A stretch of DNA of 64,000 nt from JADJOM01 sp046327715 (GCA_046327715.1 JAXLXY010000005.1:62001-126000); one strand, 5' to 3'; positions 8,514 through 16,660 are shown, counted from the stretch's first letter. The notes: generated by a model from the letters alone, not told the origin. Numbers and translations: made by a program.

Positions 8514-8541
8514 GAGGGGCACCCGCTGGCGGGTGCCCCTC
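8514..8541. terminator. Bidirectional terminator hairpin
   Basis: A perfect 13-bp stem (8514-8526 with 8529-8541) around a 2-nt minimal loop lies between the convergent G8-lipoprotein and receiver-domain genes. It is G+C-rich and has no strong T-tract. Confidence 0.7.
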
Positions 8542-8569
8542 TCGCGTTGTGGCCGCCCGCCGCGCGGGG

Positions 8570-9034
8570 TCAGGCGCCGAGTTCGAGGGCCGGGCCGAAC
8601 ACGCCGGCGCCGTCCGGGGCCGGGAGGTCGAGGACGGACTGCACCAACCCGAGCAGCTCCGCGGGAAGGAACGGCTTGGCGAGGAACCGGGTGGATCCCG
8701 GGGTCTCGCCGACCAGCCGCGCGTTGCGCGGCTCCCCGGAGACGAACAGCACCGGGAGGTCGGGCCAGGTCTCGCGCACGCGCGCCGCCAGCTGCCCGCC
8801 CTGGATGCCGGGCATCTGGACGTCGGTGACCAGCAGGTCCACCGGGATATGGGTGCCCTCGAGCAGGCGCAGCGCATCCTCGCCGTGTTCCGCCACGATC
8901 ACGCTGAAGCCGGCGCGCTCCAGCACGCGGCGCATCGCGGCGCGCGCGGTGACGTCGTCGTCCACGACGAGCACCTGCACCGGGAAGAAGGTGCAGCGGA
9001 AGGCGGCGATGAGTTCGTCGAGCGACGCAGGCAT
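8570..9034 (-). CDS. Single-domain response regulator (CheY-like receiver)
   Basis: A 154-residue protein containing one receiver domain and no output domain. It shows the acidic pocket (DDD, residues 25-27, in VLVVDDDVTA), the phospho-acceptor D71 (LLVTDVQMPG), the Ser switch residue in VLFVSGE and the conserved Lys in FLAKPF. The first 18 residues (MPASLDELIAAFRCTFFP) extend beyond the fold, so a shorter start is possible. No histidine kinase is adjacent. The closest in-window match in style is the receiver at the end of the hybrid kinase at 43-46 kb (LLTDVVMPRMGG). It is likely a phosphorelay intermediate or a protein-binding output. Confidence 0.9.
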   Translation of the reverse strand: MPASLDELIAAFRCTFFPVQVLVVDDDVTARAAMRRVLERAGFSVIVAEHGEDALRLLEGTHIPVDLLVTDVQMPGIQGGQLAARVRETWPDLPVLFVSGEPRNARLVGETPGSTRFLAKPFLPAELLGLVQSVLDLPAPDGAGVFGPALELGA

Positions 9035-9092
9035 GGGCAGGGCGGAGTCAGGGTGAATCGCGAGGAGGGCCCAAGTTGTCGCGCAGCAGAAA

Positions 9093-9127
9093 CCCCGTCA
9101 AGCCGCGTGAGGCGCGACTTGACGGGG
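9093..9127 (-). terminator. Terminator hairpin of the Pro/Ala-rich gene
   Basis: A 10-bp perfect outer stem (CCCCGTCAAG, 9093-9102, with 9118-9127) encloses a further CGCG/CGCG inner stem. Read on the minus strand it is followed by TTTCTG. It therefore most likely terminates transcription of the gene ending at 9178. Confidence 0.65.
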
Positions 9128-9133
9128 CGAAGA

Positions 9134-9171
9134 TGTGGACTCTGTGGAGCGCTGTGGAAATCTGTGGATAA
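9134..9171. repeat. Four helically phased TGTGGA repeats, one a consensus DnaA box
   Basis: TGTGGA occurs at 9134, 9143, 9153 and 9163, that is, at 9, 10 and 10-bp intervals on one face of the helix. The last copy extends to TGTGGATAA (9163-9171), the exact complement of the DnaA box TTATCCACA. The array sits between a terminator hairpin and the 3' end of a minus-strand gene, outside any coding region. Confidence 0.6.
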
Positions 9172-9177
9172 GGCCGA

Positions 9178-11295
9178 TCACTGCACCGCGGGGAAGCCCT
9201 CGCCCAGGGCGCGGAGCAGCAGGCTTACCGTGTAGGGCCGCGCGTTCTCCGGCTGGGCCTGCCAGCTGCCCATGCGCTGCTCGACCCAGGTGCGGATGCT
9301 GAGGTACCGCGGCACCGATCCGGGCGCGGTGAACGCGACGCGATCGCCCTTCATCACGTACTGCCCGTCGGACGCGGCGAGGAGGTCCAGCCCCTCGCTC
9401 ACCTGGGCCACCATGAGGTCCGCGAGCTGCGCGATCTCTGCCGGCTCCGCGACGGTCTGCCGGGCGGACCAGGCGCGCAATTCCTCCGCCGGCCACCGCT
9501 GGGCCCGCTGCGAGGTCAGCGCGCTGTCTTCATACGCCTGCTGCAGCCGCGCCAGGCGCGCCCGGTACTGGCGGATGGCGTCGGCGCCGGCGCCCCAGGC
9601 GCTGCGGGCGCGGGCCGCGCCGTCGGCGGTGCGCAGCCGTTCGGGCGTGAGCAGGTCACGGAAGCCGCCCAGCCGGCCGTTCAGGTCCTGCTGCAGCTGG
9701 GACTCCGCCTGGGTCAGGCGCCGGGCCAGCTCGCTCGGGGGCACGGCGGACACGCTGGGCCGCGCGGCCGGAAGGTCCCCGCCGATCGTCAGGCTCGCCG
9801 CGCCGACGTCGACGTCGGGGCGGAAGTTGGGGCGCGCCGCCGCGATGATCTCGTCCTTGGGCTCAAGGGTCGCGCTGTCGGGCTTCGGGCCGGCGGCCTC
9901 GGGAGTGCGGCCCGCGGCGCCGGCGAGCGGCTTGGGAGGCACGGTCGCCGCCGGCGCCCCGACCAGCGGGGTGGTGGTGGCGCTCTCGGCGGGGACACTG
10001 GACGCGGGACGGGTCACCGGCGCGGGGTCGGGCGAGTCGCCCGCGCCCCGAGCCCACGGCTTCCACGCCGCCACCGCGACGCCGAGCACCAGGACAAACG
10101 CTCCGGCACCATACAGCATGCCGGTGCGGGCCCGGGGGCCACCCGCTGCGACCGGCGCCGCCGGCACTGCCGCCGGCTCCGTGAGCAGCGACGCGTCGGG
10201 AATGTCGAGGTCCACCGCGGCCACAGCCGCCGGGGCCACGGGGGCAGGGGCTGGCGCGGCGGGCGCGACCGGCTTGAGGGTCTCCAGCCGGGGCGCGGAG
10301 GTCTTGAGCACCTCGAGCTTGGGCGAGGAGGCGCGTGCGGGCTCCGGCTTCGGCGCGCTGGCAGCCGGCGCCTCCACCCGGGCCTCGGCGGTCACGGCCG
10401 GTTCCGGACGGGGCTCGGCCTTGGGCGCCGGCTTCACCATCTCGAGCCGCGGCGAGGATGCCCGGGGCTGTGGCACCGGCGCCGGCGCCGGCTTCGGGGC
10501 CTCGGGCCGGGGCGGCTCGGCCACCGGCGCTGAGGCCGCGGGACGCACGGTGGTCTCGACCTTGGGCGGCGCGGGCGGGGCCGGCGGTGGCGCGACCGCG
10601 ACGTTGCTCGCGGCCGGCAGCGGCGCATCGAACAGCAGGTCGAGGTCTTCGGCGACGGTGCGGTGGCCGGCGGAGTTCCGCACCGGCGACTCGATCCCGC
10701 CGTCCATCACCAGGAACTGGATCTCGGTGCCACGCTGCGGCGCCTGCGCCTGCGGCTGCGGCTGGGGCGGCTTGGGGGCCGGCTTCTGCGCCTCGATGAT
10801 GGTCGCGTTCTGCGGCTTGGACGGCGCCGGCTCACCGAGGTCGATGAAGGCCAGCTCCCGGCTCTTGCGCGGCGGGCCGGGTGCCGCAGGTGGCGGCGTC
10901 GGCGCGGCCGCCGTTGGGGCCGGTGCCTGGGGGGCCGCCGCTGCGGGCCGATCGGCGACCAGCTGGGGGCGGAGCACGGTCTGCTGCGCCGCGGCCGGAC
11001 GGGACGGCGCGGCGCCGTTGGCCCGGACCTCGGGGGGCTGAGTCGTCGGGACGGGGGCCGGGCGCGGGGCCGGCGACGCCACCGGCGGCGCCGCGGGCTG
11101 CGACACCTCCGGCGAGCCATTCCAGCCGACTGCGCTCCGGTAATGCGGATGACTCTTCACGTCGAGCCAGCGGTTGGCCCGGGTATGGAAGATCTCGTCC
11201 TCGGCCGCGACCTCCCCGCGACGGACCGCCGCGTGGAACTCTTCGAGCGAGTTGTAGACTGCTTCGCTCCCTGAAGCTGACCGGATCCGATACAT
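9178..11295 (-). CDS. Pro/Ala-rich single-pass membrane protein with N-terminal GYF_2-like domain
   Basis: A 705-residue protein of unknown function. The first 60 residues (MYRIRSASGSEAVYNSLEEF to NRWLDVKSHPHY) resemble the short GYF_2/DUF4339-type module: a G..V.S..E....V..GE....D pattern ending in a conserved Trp. A very Pro/Ala-rich region of about 300 residues follows. Within it an SP(R/K)LE-hydrophobic-K motif appears three times (SSPRLEMVK, SSPKLEVLK, SAPRLETLK). One transmembrane helix (YGAGAFVLVLGVAVAAW) lies near residue 400. The C-terminal 200 residues are alpha-helical and Gln/Arg-rich. I used the ATG at 11295, where the domain begins; an in-frame ATG lies 75 nt upstream. A scaffold linking cytoplasm and envelope is plausible but unproven. 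Confidence 0.8.
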   Translation of the reverse strand: MYRIRSASGSEAVYNSLEEFHAAVRRGEVAAEDEIFHTRANRWLDVKSHPHYRSAVGWNGSPEVSQPAAPPVASPAPRPAPVPTTQPPEVRANGAAPSRPAAAQQTVLRPQLVADRPAAAAPQAPAPTAAAPTPPPAAPGPPRKSRELAFIDLGEPAPSKPQNATIIEAQKPAPKPPQPQPQAQAPQRGTEIQFLVMDGGIESPVRNSAGHRTVAEDLDLLFDAPLPAASNVAVAPPPAPPAPPKVETTVRPAASAPVAEPPRPEAPKPAPAPVPQPRASSPRLEMVKPAPKAEPRPEPAVTAEARVEAPAASAPKPEPARASSPKLEVLKTSAPRLETLKPVAPAAPAPAPVAPAAVAAVDLDIPDASLLTEPAAVPAAPVAAGGPRARTGMLYGAGAFVLVLGVAVAAWKPWARGAGDSPDPAPVTRPASSVPAESATTTPLVGAPAATVPPKPLAGAAGRTPEAAGPKPDSATLEPKDEIIAAARPNFRPDVDVGAASLTIGGDLPAARPSVSAVPPSELARRLTQAESQLQQDLNGRLGGFRDLLTPERLRTADGAARARSAWGAGADAIRQYRARLARLQQAYEDSALTSQRAQRWPAEELRAWSARQTVAEPAEIAQLADLMVAQVSEGLDLLAASDGQYVMKGDRVAFTAPGSVPRYLSIRTWVEQRMGSWQAQPENARPYTVSLLLRALGEGFPAVQ

Positions 11296-11515
11296 GGCAC
11301 CCGCCTCCGCACCCCGAGTCGTTGCAAAGCCCAGCTGGTTGCGCTTCCTTAAAGCAACAGTTGGGCCCATACTTCATCTCGTTGCGCATCAACGGGTTGC
11401 CGAACCGATCCCGGGCCGGGCCGAGGCCCCCTGGTGCGGTATTCTGCGGAGGTGCTGCGTGGCTCGACGGGCCCCTCCGCCCTCCGCCGACCAGAAACTG
11501 GAGACCCAGGTCACC

Positions 11516-12679
11516 ATGAGTGAGCTGCTGCTCAACCCCTCCCGTCGCCCGGAACTGCGATATCCGGCCCCCAACGCCGGCCCGCGGGAGGTCCATCGCC
11601 GCCTGCCGGGCTACACCCCGACCCCGCTGCGACCGCTGCCCAGCGTGGCTACCCGGTTCGGGCTCGGCACTGTCTGGCTCAAGGACGAGTCCAGCCGCCT
11701 TGGCCTTCCGGCGTACAAGGTGCTCGGCGCGGCCTGGGCCACCTACCGCGCGCTGGCCGCGCGTCTCGGCACCGCGCCCGAACCGTGGCAGGATCTCGCC
11801 GGGCTGCGGGCGCGCGTCGCCAGGATGCCACCGCTCCGGCTCCTCACCGCCACCGACGGCAACCACGGTCGCGGCGTGGCACGCGTGGCTCGGTGGCTCG
11901 GCTGGCCCGCCCGGGTCTTCCTGCCGCGGGGGTCCGCGCCGGCCCGGCTCGAGGGGATCCGCAGTGAGGGGGCGGAGGTGATCGAGGTGCCGGGGACGTA
12001 CGATGCGGCGGTGGCCCAGGCGGCAGGGGCCGCGACGGACCCCGACACCCTGCTGATCCAGGATCACGGCTGGCCCGGCTATGAAGAGGTGCCGACGTGG
12101 GTGGCGGAGGGCTACGAGACCATCTTCGCGGAGGTGGACGAGGCGCTGGCCGCCGCGGGCGAGCGCCCGCCGGACCTGGTGCTGGTACAGGTCGGGGTGG
12201 GGACCCTCGCCAGCGCCGTGGTGCGCCACTTCCGCCGTGAGGGGCTGGCCCCGCTGCCGCGGGTGGTGGCCGTGGAGCCGACGGGGGCGGCCTGCGCCCT
12301 GCGCTCCATCGCCGCCGGCGCCCCGGTGCTGCTCGAGGTGGGCGCCGATGCGTCAATCATGGCCGGGCTCAACTGCGGCACCCCATCCTCGGCGGCATGG
12401 CCCGACCTGCGCGACGGCGTCGACGCCTTCGTCGCGGTGGCGGACGCCCAGGCGGCGGACGCCATGCGGACGCTGGCCGGGCTCGGGGTGATCGCGGGGG
12501 AATCGGGTGCCGCCGGGCTGGCGGGCCTCGCCGAGCTGATGGCTCCTCGTCACGCGACGGTTCGGGCATCCCTGGGGATCACGGAGCGGAGCCGGGTCCT
12601 GCTGCTCAACACGGAAGGCGCCACCGACCCGGCGAGCTGGGAGCGGATCGTGGGTCGCGCCCCGCCGCAGCCGCGCTAA
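11516..12679 (+). CDS. dpaL: PLP-dependent diaminopropionate ammonia-lyase-like enzyme
   Basis: A 387-residue fold-type II PLP enzyme. YTPTPLRPLPSVATRFGLG is followed by the Schiff-base lysine in SSRLGLPAYKVLGAAW. TATDGNHGRGVARVARWLG is the signature that distinguishes 2,3-diaminopropionate ammonia-lyase (YgeX/DpaL) from threonine dehydratases. The Gly-rich phosphate loop follows (LVQVGVGTLA), with a late GESGAAGLAGL motif. The family cleaves 2,3-diaminopropionate to pyruvate and two ammonia; length matches the usual ~400 residues. I chose the ATG at 11516, with CTGGAG upstream and the N-terminus expected for the family; the frame is open to 11294. Its stop overlaps the stop of the convergent nitronate monooxygenase-like gene by four bases. 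Substrate could differ. Confidence 0.85.
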   Translation: MSELLLNPSRRPELRYPAPNAGPREVHRRLPGYTPTPLRPLPSVATRFGLGTVWLKDESSRLGLPAYKVLGAAWATYRALAARLGTAPEPWQDLAGLRARVARMPPLRLLTATDGNHGRGVARVARWLGWPARVFLPRGSAPARLEGIRSEGAEVIEVPGTYDAAVAQAAGAATDPDTLLIQDHGWPGYEEVPTWVAEGYETIFAEVDEALAAAGERPPDLVLVQVGVGTLASAVVRHFRREGLAPLPRVVAVEPTGAACALRSIAAGAPVLLEVGADASIMAGLNCGTPSSAAWPDLRDGVDAFVAVADAQAADAMRTLAGLGVIAGESGAAGLAGLAELMAPRHATVRASLGITERSRVLLLNTEGATDPASWERIVGRAPPQPR

Positions 12680-13665
12680 CCGGCGCGGGCCGCCGCGGCG
12701 AAGCGCCGGAGGATGTCGCCGGTCGGCTCGATCCGGTCGATGGTGGCCACGCTCTTCCCGGCCTGCCAGTAGTCCTGGTCGCCCGATTCGTCGAGCGAGG
12801 CGCGCTTGAGCTGCCACAGCGAGCGCAGCGCGTAGGCCGTGCGCATGAGGTGCTTGGTACGGCGGTGCCGGAGCATCCACCGGGCCACCGGGCCGGCGCG
12901 CAGCCCGATCCGCTCGATGTAGGGGGTGCGGATCACCGCGACGGGCACGCCCGTGATCCGCTCGCTGTGCACGATGTCGTCCTCGCCGGCCGCGAGGATC
13001 GCCTGCTTGTACGCCTCGCTGGCCCGGCATTCCGTGGTGGCGATGAACCGGGTGCCCAGCTGGGCGCCGGCATAGCCCATCCGCAGCGTGGCCACGAAGT
13101 CGCGCTCATCCCCGATCCCCCCGGCGCAGACCAGCGGCACGCCCAGGCCGCCCAGCGCCTCCAGCAGCTCCTCCGCCGACCGGCTCCCCGCGTGCCCGCC
13201 GGCGCGCCGGTTGACCGCGATGAGCCCGTGCACGCCGCCGGCGAGGCCCTTCTCCGCCCACTTCCGCTCGGTGACGTCGTGGTAGACGATGCCGCCCAGC
13301 GGGGCCACGCGGTCGACCACCCAGCGCGGGTTCCCGAGCGAGGTGATGAAGAACCGCACCCCTTCCTCGAGCGCGATGTCGATCCAGCGGGTCATCCGCT
13401 CGTGATAGGCGCGGGAGGACTGCTCGATCAGGGCGTTCATCCCGATGGGCCGGCTGGTCAGGCGGCGGATCAGCCGGATGCCCTCCCGGAAGTCGTGCCC
13501 GTGCACGTAGGTGAGCGAGATCGGCTGGATGATCCCGATCCCCCCGGCCTCGGACACCGCCGCCACGAGCTCGGGGTTGCTGCAGGGGTACATCGCGCCG
13601 CAGATCAGGGGGACCTCGATCCCCGCGTGCCGCGTGAGCGGGGTCTCGAGCAGGGACGCGCTCAT
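12676..13665 (-). CDS. Nitronate monooxygenase (2-nitropropane dioxygenase) family, FMN-dependent
   Basis: A 329-residue TIM-barrel flavoprotein. It starts LLETPLTRHAGIEVPLICGAMYPCSNPELVAAVSEAGGIGII, typical of the NMO/2-NPD family. The FMN phosphate-binding segments are PLVCAGGIGDERDFVATLRMGYAGAQLGTRFIATTE. The family oxidises alkyl nitronates or reduces enoyl substrates; members differ, so the substrate is unknown. Family members usually have 320-360 residues. I chose the ATG at 13665 because it overlaps the TGA stop of the upstream DUF4442 gene (ATGA), showing tight coupling. The nearby CoA-thioesterase-like partner hints at lipid or acyl-CoA metabolism, but that is inference. Confidence 0.85.
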   Translation of the reverse strand: MSASLLETPLTRHAGIEVPLICGAMYPCSNPELVAAVSEAGGIGIIQPISLTYVHGHDFREGIRLIRRLTSRPIGMNALIEQSSRAYHERMTRWIDIALEEGVRFFITSLGNPRWVVDRVAPLGGIVYHDVTERKWAEKGLAGGVHGLIAVNRRAGGHAGSRSAEELLEALGGLGVPLVCAGGIGDERDFVATLRMGYAGAQLGTRFIATTECRASEAYKQAILAAGEDDIVHSERITGVPVAVIRTPYIERIGLRAGPVARWMLRHRRTKHLMRTAYALRSLWQLKRASLDESGDQDYWQAGKSVATIDRIEPTGDILRRFAAAARAG

Positions 13666-14141
13666 GTGGGCGAAAGACGCCAGTGGACCGTGGCGCGGGC
13701 CACCACCTCGCCCGCGGTGTCGGTGATGAGCGCGGTCACCTCGTAGTCGGTCGGCTCGGTGACCAGGGGGACCTGCACCCGCGACTCCGCCGTCAGGGTG
13801 CCCCGCGCCTTCTTGAGGTACTCGATGCCCAGGCTGGTGACGATCCCGCGGACCCCGGGGGGCAGGCCCACCAGCATGGCCAGCCCGCTCGCCACCTCGG
13901 CCAGGTTGACCAGCGCGATCGCGTGGACCGAGCGCAGGTGGTTGCGCACCGCGCGGCGGTCCCGCAGCAGCACCCGCGCGTGGCCGGGCTCGAGCACCAC
14001 CACGTGGGCGCCGATCGACCCGGTGTACGGCACCATCCAGCCGAGGATCCTGCTGAAGAGCCAGGTGCCGCCGGGCAGCGGCGACAGCCGCGCCCACAGG
14101 CCGGCCAGCCGCGCGCCGGGGGCTTCAAGGGAGGGAGGCAT
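13662..14141 (-). CDS. DUF4442 / hotdog-fold thioesterase-like protein
   Basis: A 159-residue protein matching the DUF4442 group of hotdog-fold, PaaI-like proteins. Typical segments are LLRDRRAVRNHLRSVHAIALVNLAEVASGLAML and LGIEYLKKARGTLTAES, ending in a VTALITDTAGEVVARATVHWRL strand. Related enzymes hydrolyse acyl-CoA thioesters, but catalytic activity is not demonstrated for most DUF4442 proteins. It is the first gene of a two-gene operon and overlaps the nitronate monooxygenase-like gene by 4 nt. It is divergent from the beta-propeller gene starting at 14216, with a 74-nt spacer. Confidence 0.8.
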   Translation of the reverse strand: MPPSLEAPGARLAGLWARLSPLPGGTWLFSRILGWMVPYTGSIGAHVVVLEPGHARVLLRDRRAVRNHLRSVHAIALVNLAEVASGLAMLVGLPPGVRGIVTSLGIEYLKKARGTLTAESRVQVPLVTEPTDYEVTALITDTAGEVVARATVHWRLSPT

Positions 14142-14215
14142 GCGGGGAATATCGGGGGGGTGAAACCCGCCGTCTATGCCTCACCGTAAGTCTGGCACTT
14201 CCTGAGGAGTCATTC

Positions 14216-15160
14216 ATGACCCTGCCGGCCCTCGCCGTGGCGGCGCTCGTCGCGCTCGCCCCCGATTCCCTCCTGCTGGTGCTCAACAAGGCCGAACATA
14301 CGCTCGTGGTGGTCGATCCGGTGACGCTCCGCGTGGTCGGACGCGTGGCCACCGGCATCGGCCCGCACGAGGTGGCGGTCGCGCCCGATGGCCGCACCGC
14401 CTACGTGACCAACTACGGCGACCGGCAGGCGGGGCGGTCGATCTCGGTGGTCGACCTGGGTGCACTCACCGCCCGCGAACTCGCGCTCGATTCGCTCAGC
14501 CGGCCGCATGGGGTGGTGGTGGCGGCGGGGCGGGTCTACTTCACCGCGGAGGCGAGCCAGGCGGTGGCCCGCCTGGACGAGGCCGCGAGCGGCGTCGACT
14601 GGGTGGCCCGGACCGGGCAGGTGGCCACCCACATGGTGGTCGCGTCGCCGGATGGCCGGACGCTCTACACCGCCAACGTGGGGTCGGGGAGCGTGACCCG
14701 CCTGACCCTCGCCACGGGGGAGGTTCGGCACATCGCGGTGGGGCCGCAACCGGAGGGGATCGCGCTCTCGCCCGACGGGCGGGAGCTCTGGGTGGGGCAC
14801 AACGGCGATGGGGCCGTCTCGGTGATCGCGGTGCGGACGGAGGAGGTGGTGGCCACCCTGCCGGTCGGCACCATGCCCATCCGCCTCGCCTTCACGCCCG
14901 ACGGCCGCCGGGTCCTCGCGTCCGACGCCCGCGGCGATGCCGTGGTGGTGATCGATGCCGCGCGCCGCGAGGTCACCGGCCGGATCCCGGTCGCCGGCAC
15001 GCCGATCGGCCTGGTGCCCGCGTCCGACGGCCGGCGGGCGTTCGTGTCGCGCACCCAGGCCGGCGGGATCGCGGTGCTCGACCTGGAGCGTCTCGCGATG
15101 GTCGGGGAGGTCGCCACGGGGCTCGGCCCCGACGGCATCGCCTGGCTGGTGCGACCCTAG
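14216..15160 (+). CDS. Secreted YVTN/YncE-type beta-propeller protein
   Basis: A 314-residue repeat protein with a short hydrophobic N-terminus (MTLPALAVAALVALAP) that probably acts as a signal peptide. Repeats of about 42 residues follow, each with the pattern VAPDGRTAYVTN...ISVVDL...G: VAVAPDGRTAYVTNYG, VASPDGRTLYTANVGSG, IALSPDGRELWVGHNGDG, LAFTPDGRRVLASDARGD, LVPASDGRRAFVSRTQAGG. This is the 40-residue YVTN propeller family, often extracytoplasmic and involved in binding. No catalytic residues can be assigned. GAGGAG lies 7-8 nt before the ATG. It converges on another propeller gene, sharing a CTAG tetranucleotide as overlapping stops. Confidence 0.85.
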   Translation: MTLPALAVAALVALAPDSLLLVLNKAEHTLVVVDPVTLRVVGRVATGIGPHEVAVAPDGRTAYVTNYGDRQAGRSISVVDLGALTARELALDSLSRPHGVVVAAGRVYFTAEASQAVARLDEAASGVDWVARTGQVATHMVVASPDGRTLYTANVGSGSVTRLTLATGEVRHIAVGPQPEGIALSPDGRELWVGHNGDGAVSVIAVRTEEVVATLPVGTMPIRLAFTPDGRRVLASDARGDAVVVIDAARREVTGRIPVAGTPIGLVPASDGRRAFVSRTQAGGIAVLDLERLAMVGEVATGLGPDGIAWLVRP

Positions 15161-16464
15161 CGCGGGCGCAGCCGCGCCACGCGGGCGCTGATCCGGGACG
15201 GCGAGGCGCCGTAGGCGAGCCAGACATCCCCGCTCGTGGGGTCGATGGCCAGGTGTCGGACCAGCGCGCCCGTGCTCGGCAGCTGATAGGCGGTGAAGTC
15301 CTCGGTGTGCGGATCGAACCGGAACACCAGGTCGGCCCCCGCGGTGCCGATCCAGATGGCATTCCGTGCGGCATCCACCCGCACCACGTACGGCAGCGCG
15401 TCCGGTACCGGCAGCGGAAACTCGGAGAAGCGCTGCCCGGTGGGCTCGAAGCGGATCAGCTTGTTGGAGGCGTAGCCCGGGATCCAGAGCGTGCCGCCGG
15501 GCCCGATGTCGAAGCGCCGGGGGGCGCTCATCGGCGTCGGCAGGTCCCACACCCGGGTGCGCCGGGTGGCCGGGTGGAACGCAAAGATGCGGTTGCCCTG
15601 CAGCTCCGATCCCCAGATCGTGCCGTCGCTGCCGGCCCGCAACTCGTACGGGATGGGCCCGCCAGGGGTGCGCGCCAGCCGCGGGTGCGGCGGGAGGTCG
15701 AAGGTCTCCACCCGGCCGCTGGCCGGATTCACCCGTCCGATCTGTTCCGGGAAGCGGGTGAAGTGCCCGTTGAACCAGGCCGCGCCATCGGCATCGAGTG
15801 CCACGCTGTGCGGGTACATCCCGAGCGGCCACGTCGACCACCGGCCGCTGGCGGGCGTGTAGCGGCCCAGCAACCCCGCGCCACCCAGCAGGACCCACCA
15901 GTCTCCCTGCGTGTCCACCTCGATGGCCCGCGGCCCGGCCTTGGGCACCGGCAGGGCCACCGGCGTCAACGTCCCGCGCTGCGGGTCCAGCCGGTACAGC
16001 ACGTGGCTGAACATGCCGGTGATGATCACCTGACCGCTCGGGTCGAGGGCGAGGTCATGCGGCAGGTCGGTGGCCAGGGGCATCGGGTACTCGGTGACCT
16101 CCGCCCGGCCCAGCCGGGGCAGGGTCACCGGAACGGGGCGGCGCCCGGCCAGCGCCGCCACGAGCCAGGCGGCCGTGGAGTCCGGGTCCCGGCCGGCAGA
16201 GATGATCGGGAAGGACGTGGTGCTCCCGGCATACTCGAGCATCTTGCGCACCGCGCCCGCCCACTCGTCGCGGGTCCGTTCGCGGCCCTCGGGCAGCGCG
16301 ACCACGCTGTCGAACTGGTGGCAGTTGGTGCAGTCGACGATGAACTGCCGCTTGGTCACGCCGCCGGGCAGGAGAGCGAGCCAGGCGGAGCTGGCAGGGG
16401 CCGGAGCCTGCGCACTGAGCGCGGCCGGGAGCAGCCATCCGGCGGCCAGCAGGGGGAGGCGCAT
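15157..16464 (-). CDS. Secreted cytochrome c / virginiamycin B lyase-like propeller fusion
   Basis: A 435-residue exported protein. After a signal peptide (MRLPLLAAGWLLPAALSAQA) comes a short cytochrome c-like region with one haem-attachment motif (CTNCHQF). A downstream R-x-x-W...KM (RDEWAGAVRKMLEYAG) may supply the distal Met ligand. From about residue 125 to the end runs a seven-bladed propeller like streptogramin B lyase Vgb: VTEYPMPLATDLPHDLALDPSGQVIITG, PHSVALDADGAAWFNGH, APRRFDIGPGGTLWIPGYASN. Vgb cleaves streptogramins, but most family members are not resistance enzymes, and a periplasmic redox or binding role fits the haem domain better. It is divergent from the BlaI operon, so the 196-nt spacer holds both promoters. 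Confidence 0.85.
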   Translation of the reverse strand: MRLPLLAAGWLLPAALSAQAPAPASSAWLALLPGGVTKRQFIVDCTNCHQFDSVVALPEGRERTRDEWAGAVRKMLEYAGSTTSFPIISAGRDPDSTAAWLVAALAGRRPVPVTLPRLGRAEVTEYPMPLATDLPHDLALDPSGQVIITGMFSHVLYRLDPQRGTLTPVALPVPKAGPRAIEVDTQGDWWVLLGGAGLLGRYTPASGRWSTWPLGMYPHSVALDADGAAWFNGHFTRFPEQIGRVNPASGRVETFDLPPHPRLARTPGGPIPYELRAGSDGTIWGSELQGNRIFAFHPATRRTRVWDLPTPMSAPRRFDIGPGGTLWIPGYASNKLIRFEPTGQRFSEFPLPVPDALPYVVRVDAARNAIWIGTAGADLVFRFDPHTEDFTAYQLPSTGALVRHLAIDPTSGDVWLAYGASPSRISARVARLRPR

Positions 16465-16569
16465 CAGGGAAGCCTCGAGAGGGGGGAGCCTGGCGCGCTA
16501 CGAGGCCGGAACCGCGCTGGTTTCCGGCGTGTCGGCGCACCCTGAAACCTCAGCCAGGAGGTTCCCGTC

Positions 16570-16599
16570 TTGACAGCATCACTACAAGCGTAATATTAC
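16570..16599 (+). promoter_or_regulatory. Promoter of the blaI-M56-HEAT operon
   Basis: A consensus -35 hexamer TTGACA lies at 16570-16575. The best -10 candidates fall inside the AT-rich dyad centre: TAATAT (16591-16596, spacer 15) or TATTAC (16594-16599, spacer 18). The operator at 16581-16608 covers the spacer and the -10. The AT-rich island stands out against the G+C-rich surroundings. The exact -10 is uncertain. Confidence 0.6.
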
Positions 16600-16608
16600 A
16601 TGTGTAGT
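16581..16608. promoter_or_regulatory. BlaI/MecI-type operator
   Basis: A 28-bp dyad has outer arms ACTACA (16581-16586) and TGTAGT (16603-16608) and a central palindrome GTAATATTAC (16589-16598). Outer TACA/TGTA arms are typical of BlaI/MecI operators. It overlaps the promoter of the BlaI-type gene starting at 16661, so autorepression is likely. The divergent cytochrome/propeller gene could also be controlled from here. Confidence 0.7.
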
Positions 16609-16660
16609 CAGTGCCGGTTCCGCAGCCGGCGAGGCGCTCCACCGGGTTCATCGAGGCCCC

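Noticed and set aside
9134..9171. TGTGGA array as the replication origin oriC
   Set aside because: Only one copy matches the DnaA box fully, there is no AT-rich unwinding element, and no dnaA, dnaN, gyrB, gidA or parAB gene is nearby. Kept as a repeat, not an origin.
15157..16464. Streptogramin (virginiamycin B) resistance lyase
   Set aside because: The propeller resembles Vgb, but the haem motif, signal peptide and context do not support an antibiotic-resistance enzyme.
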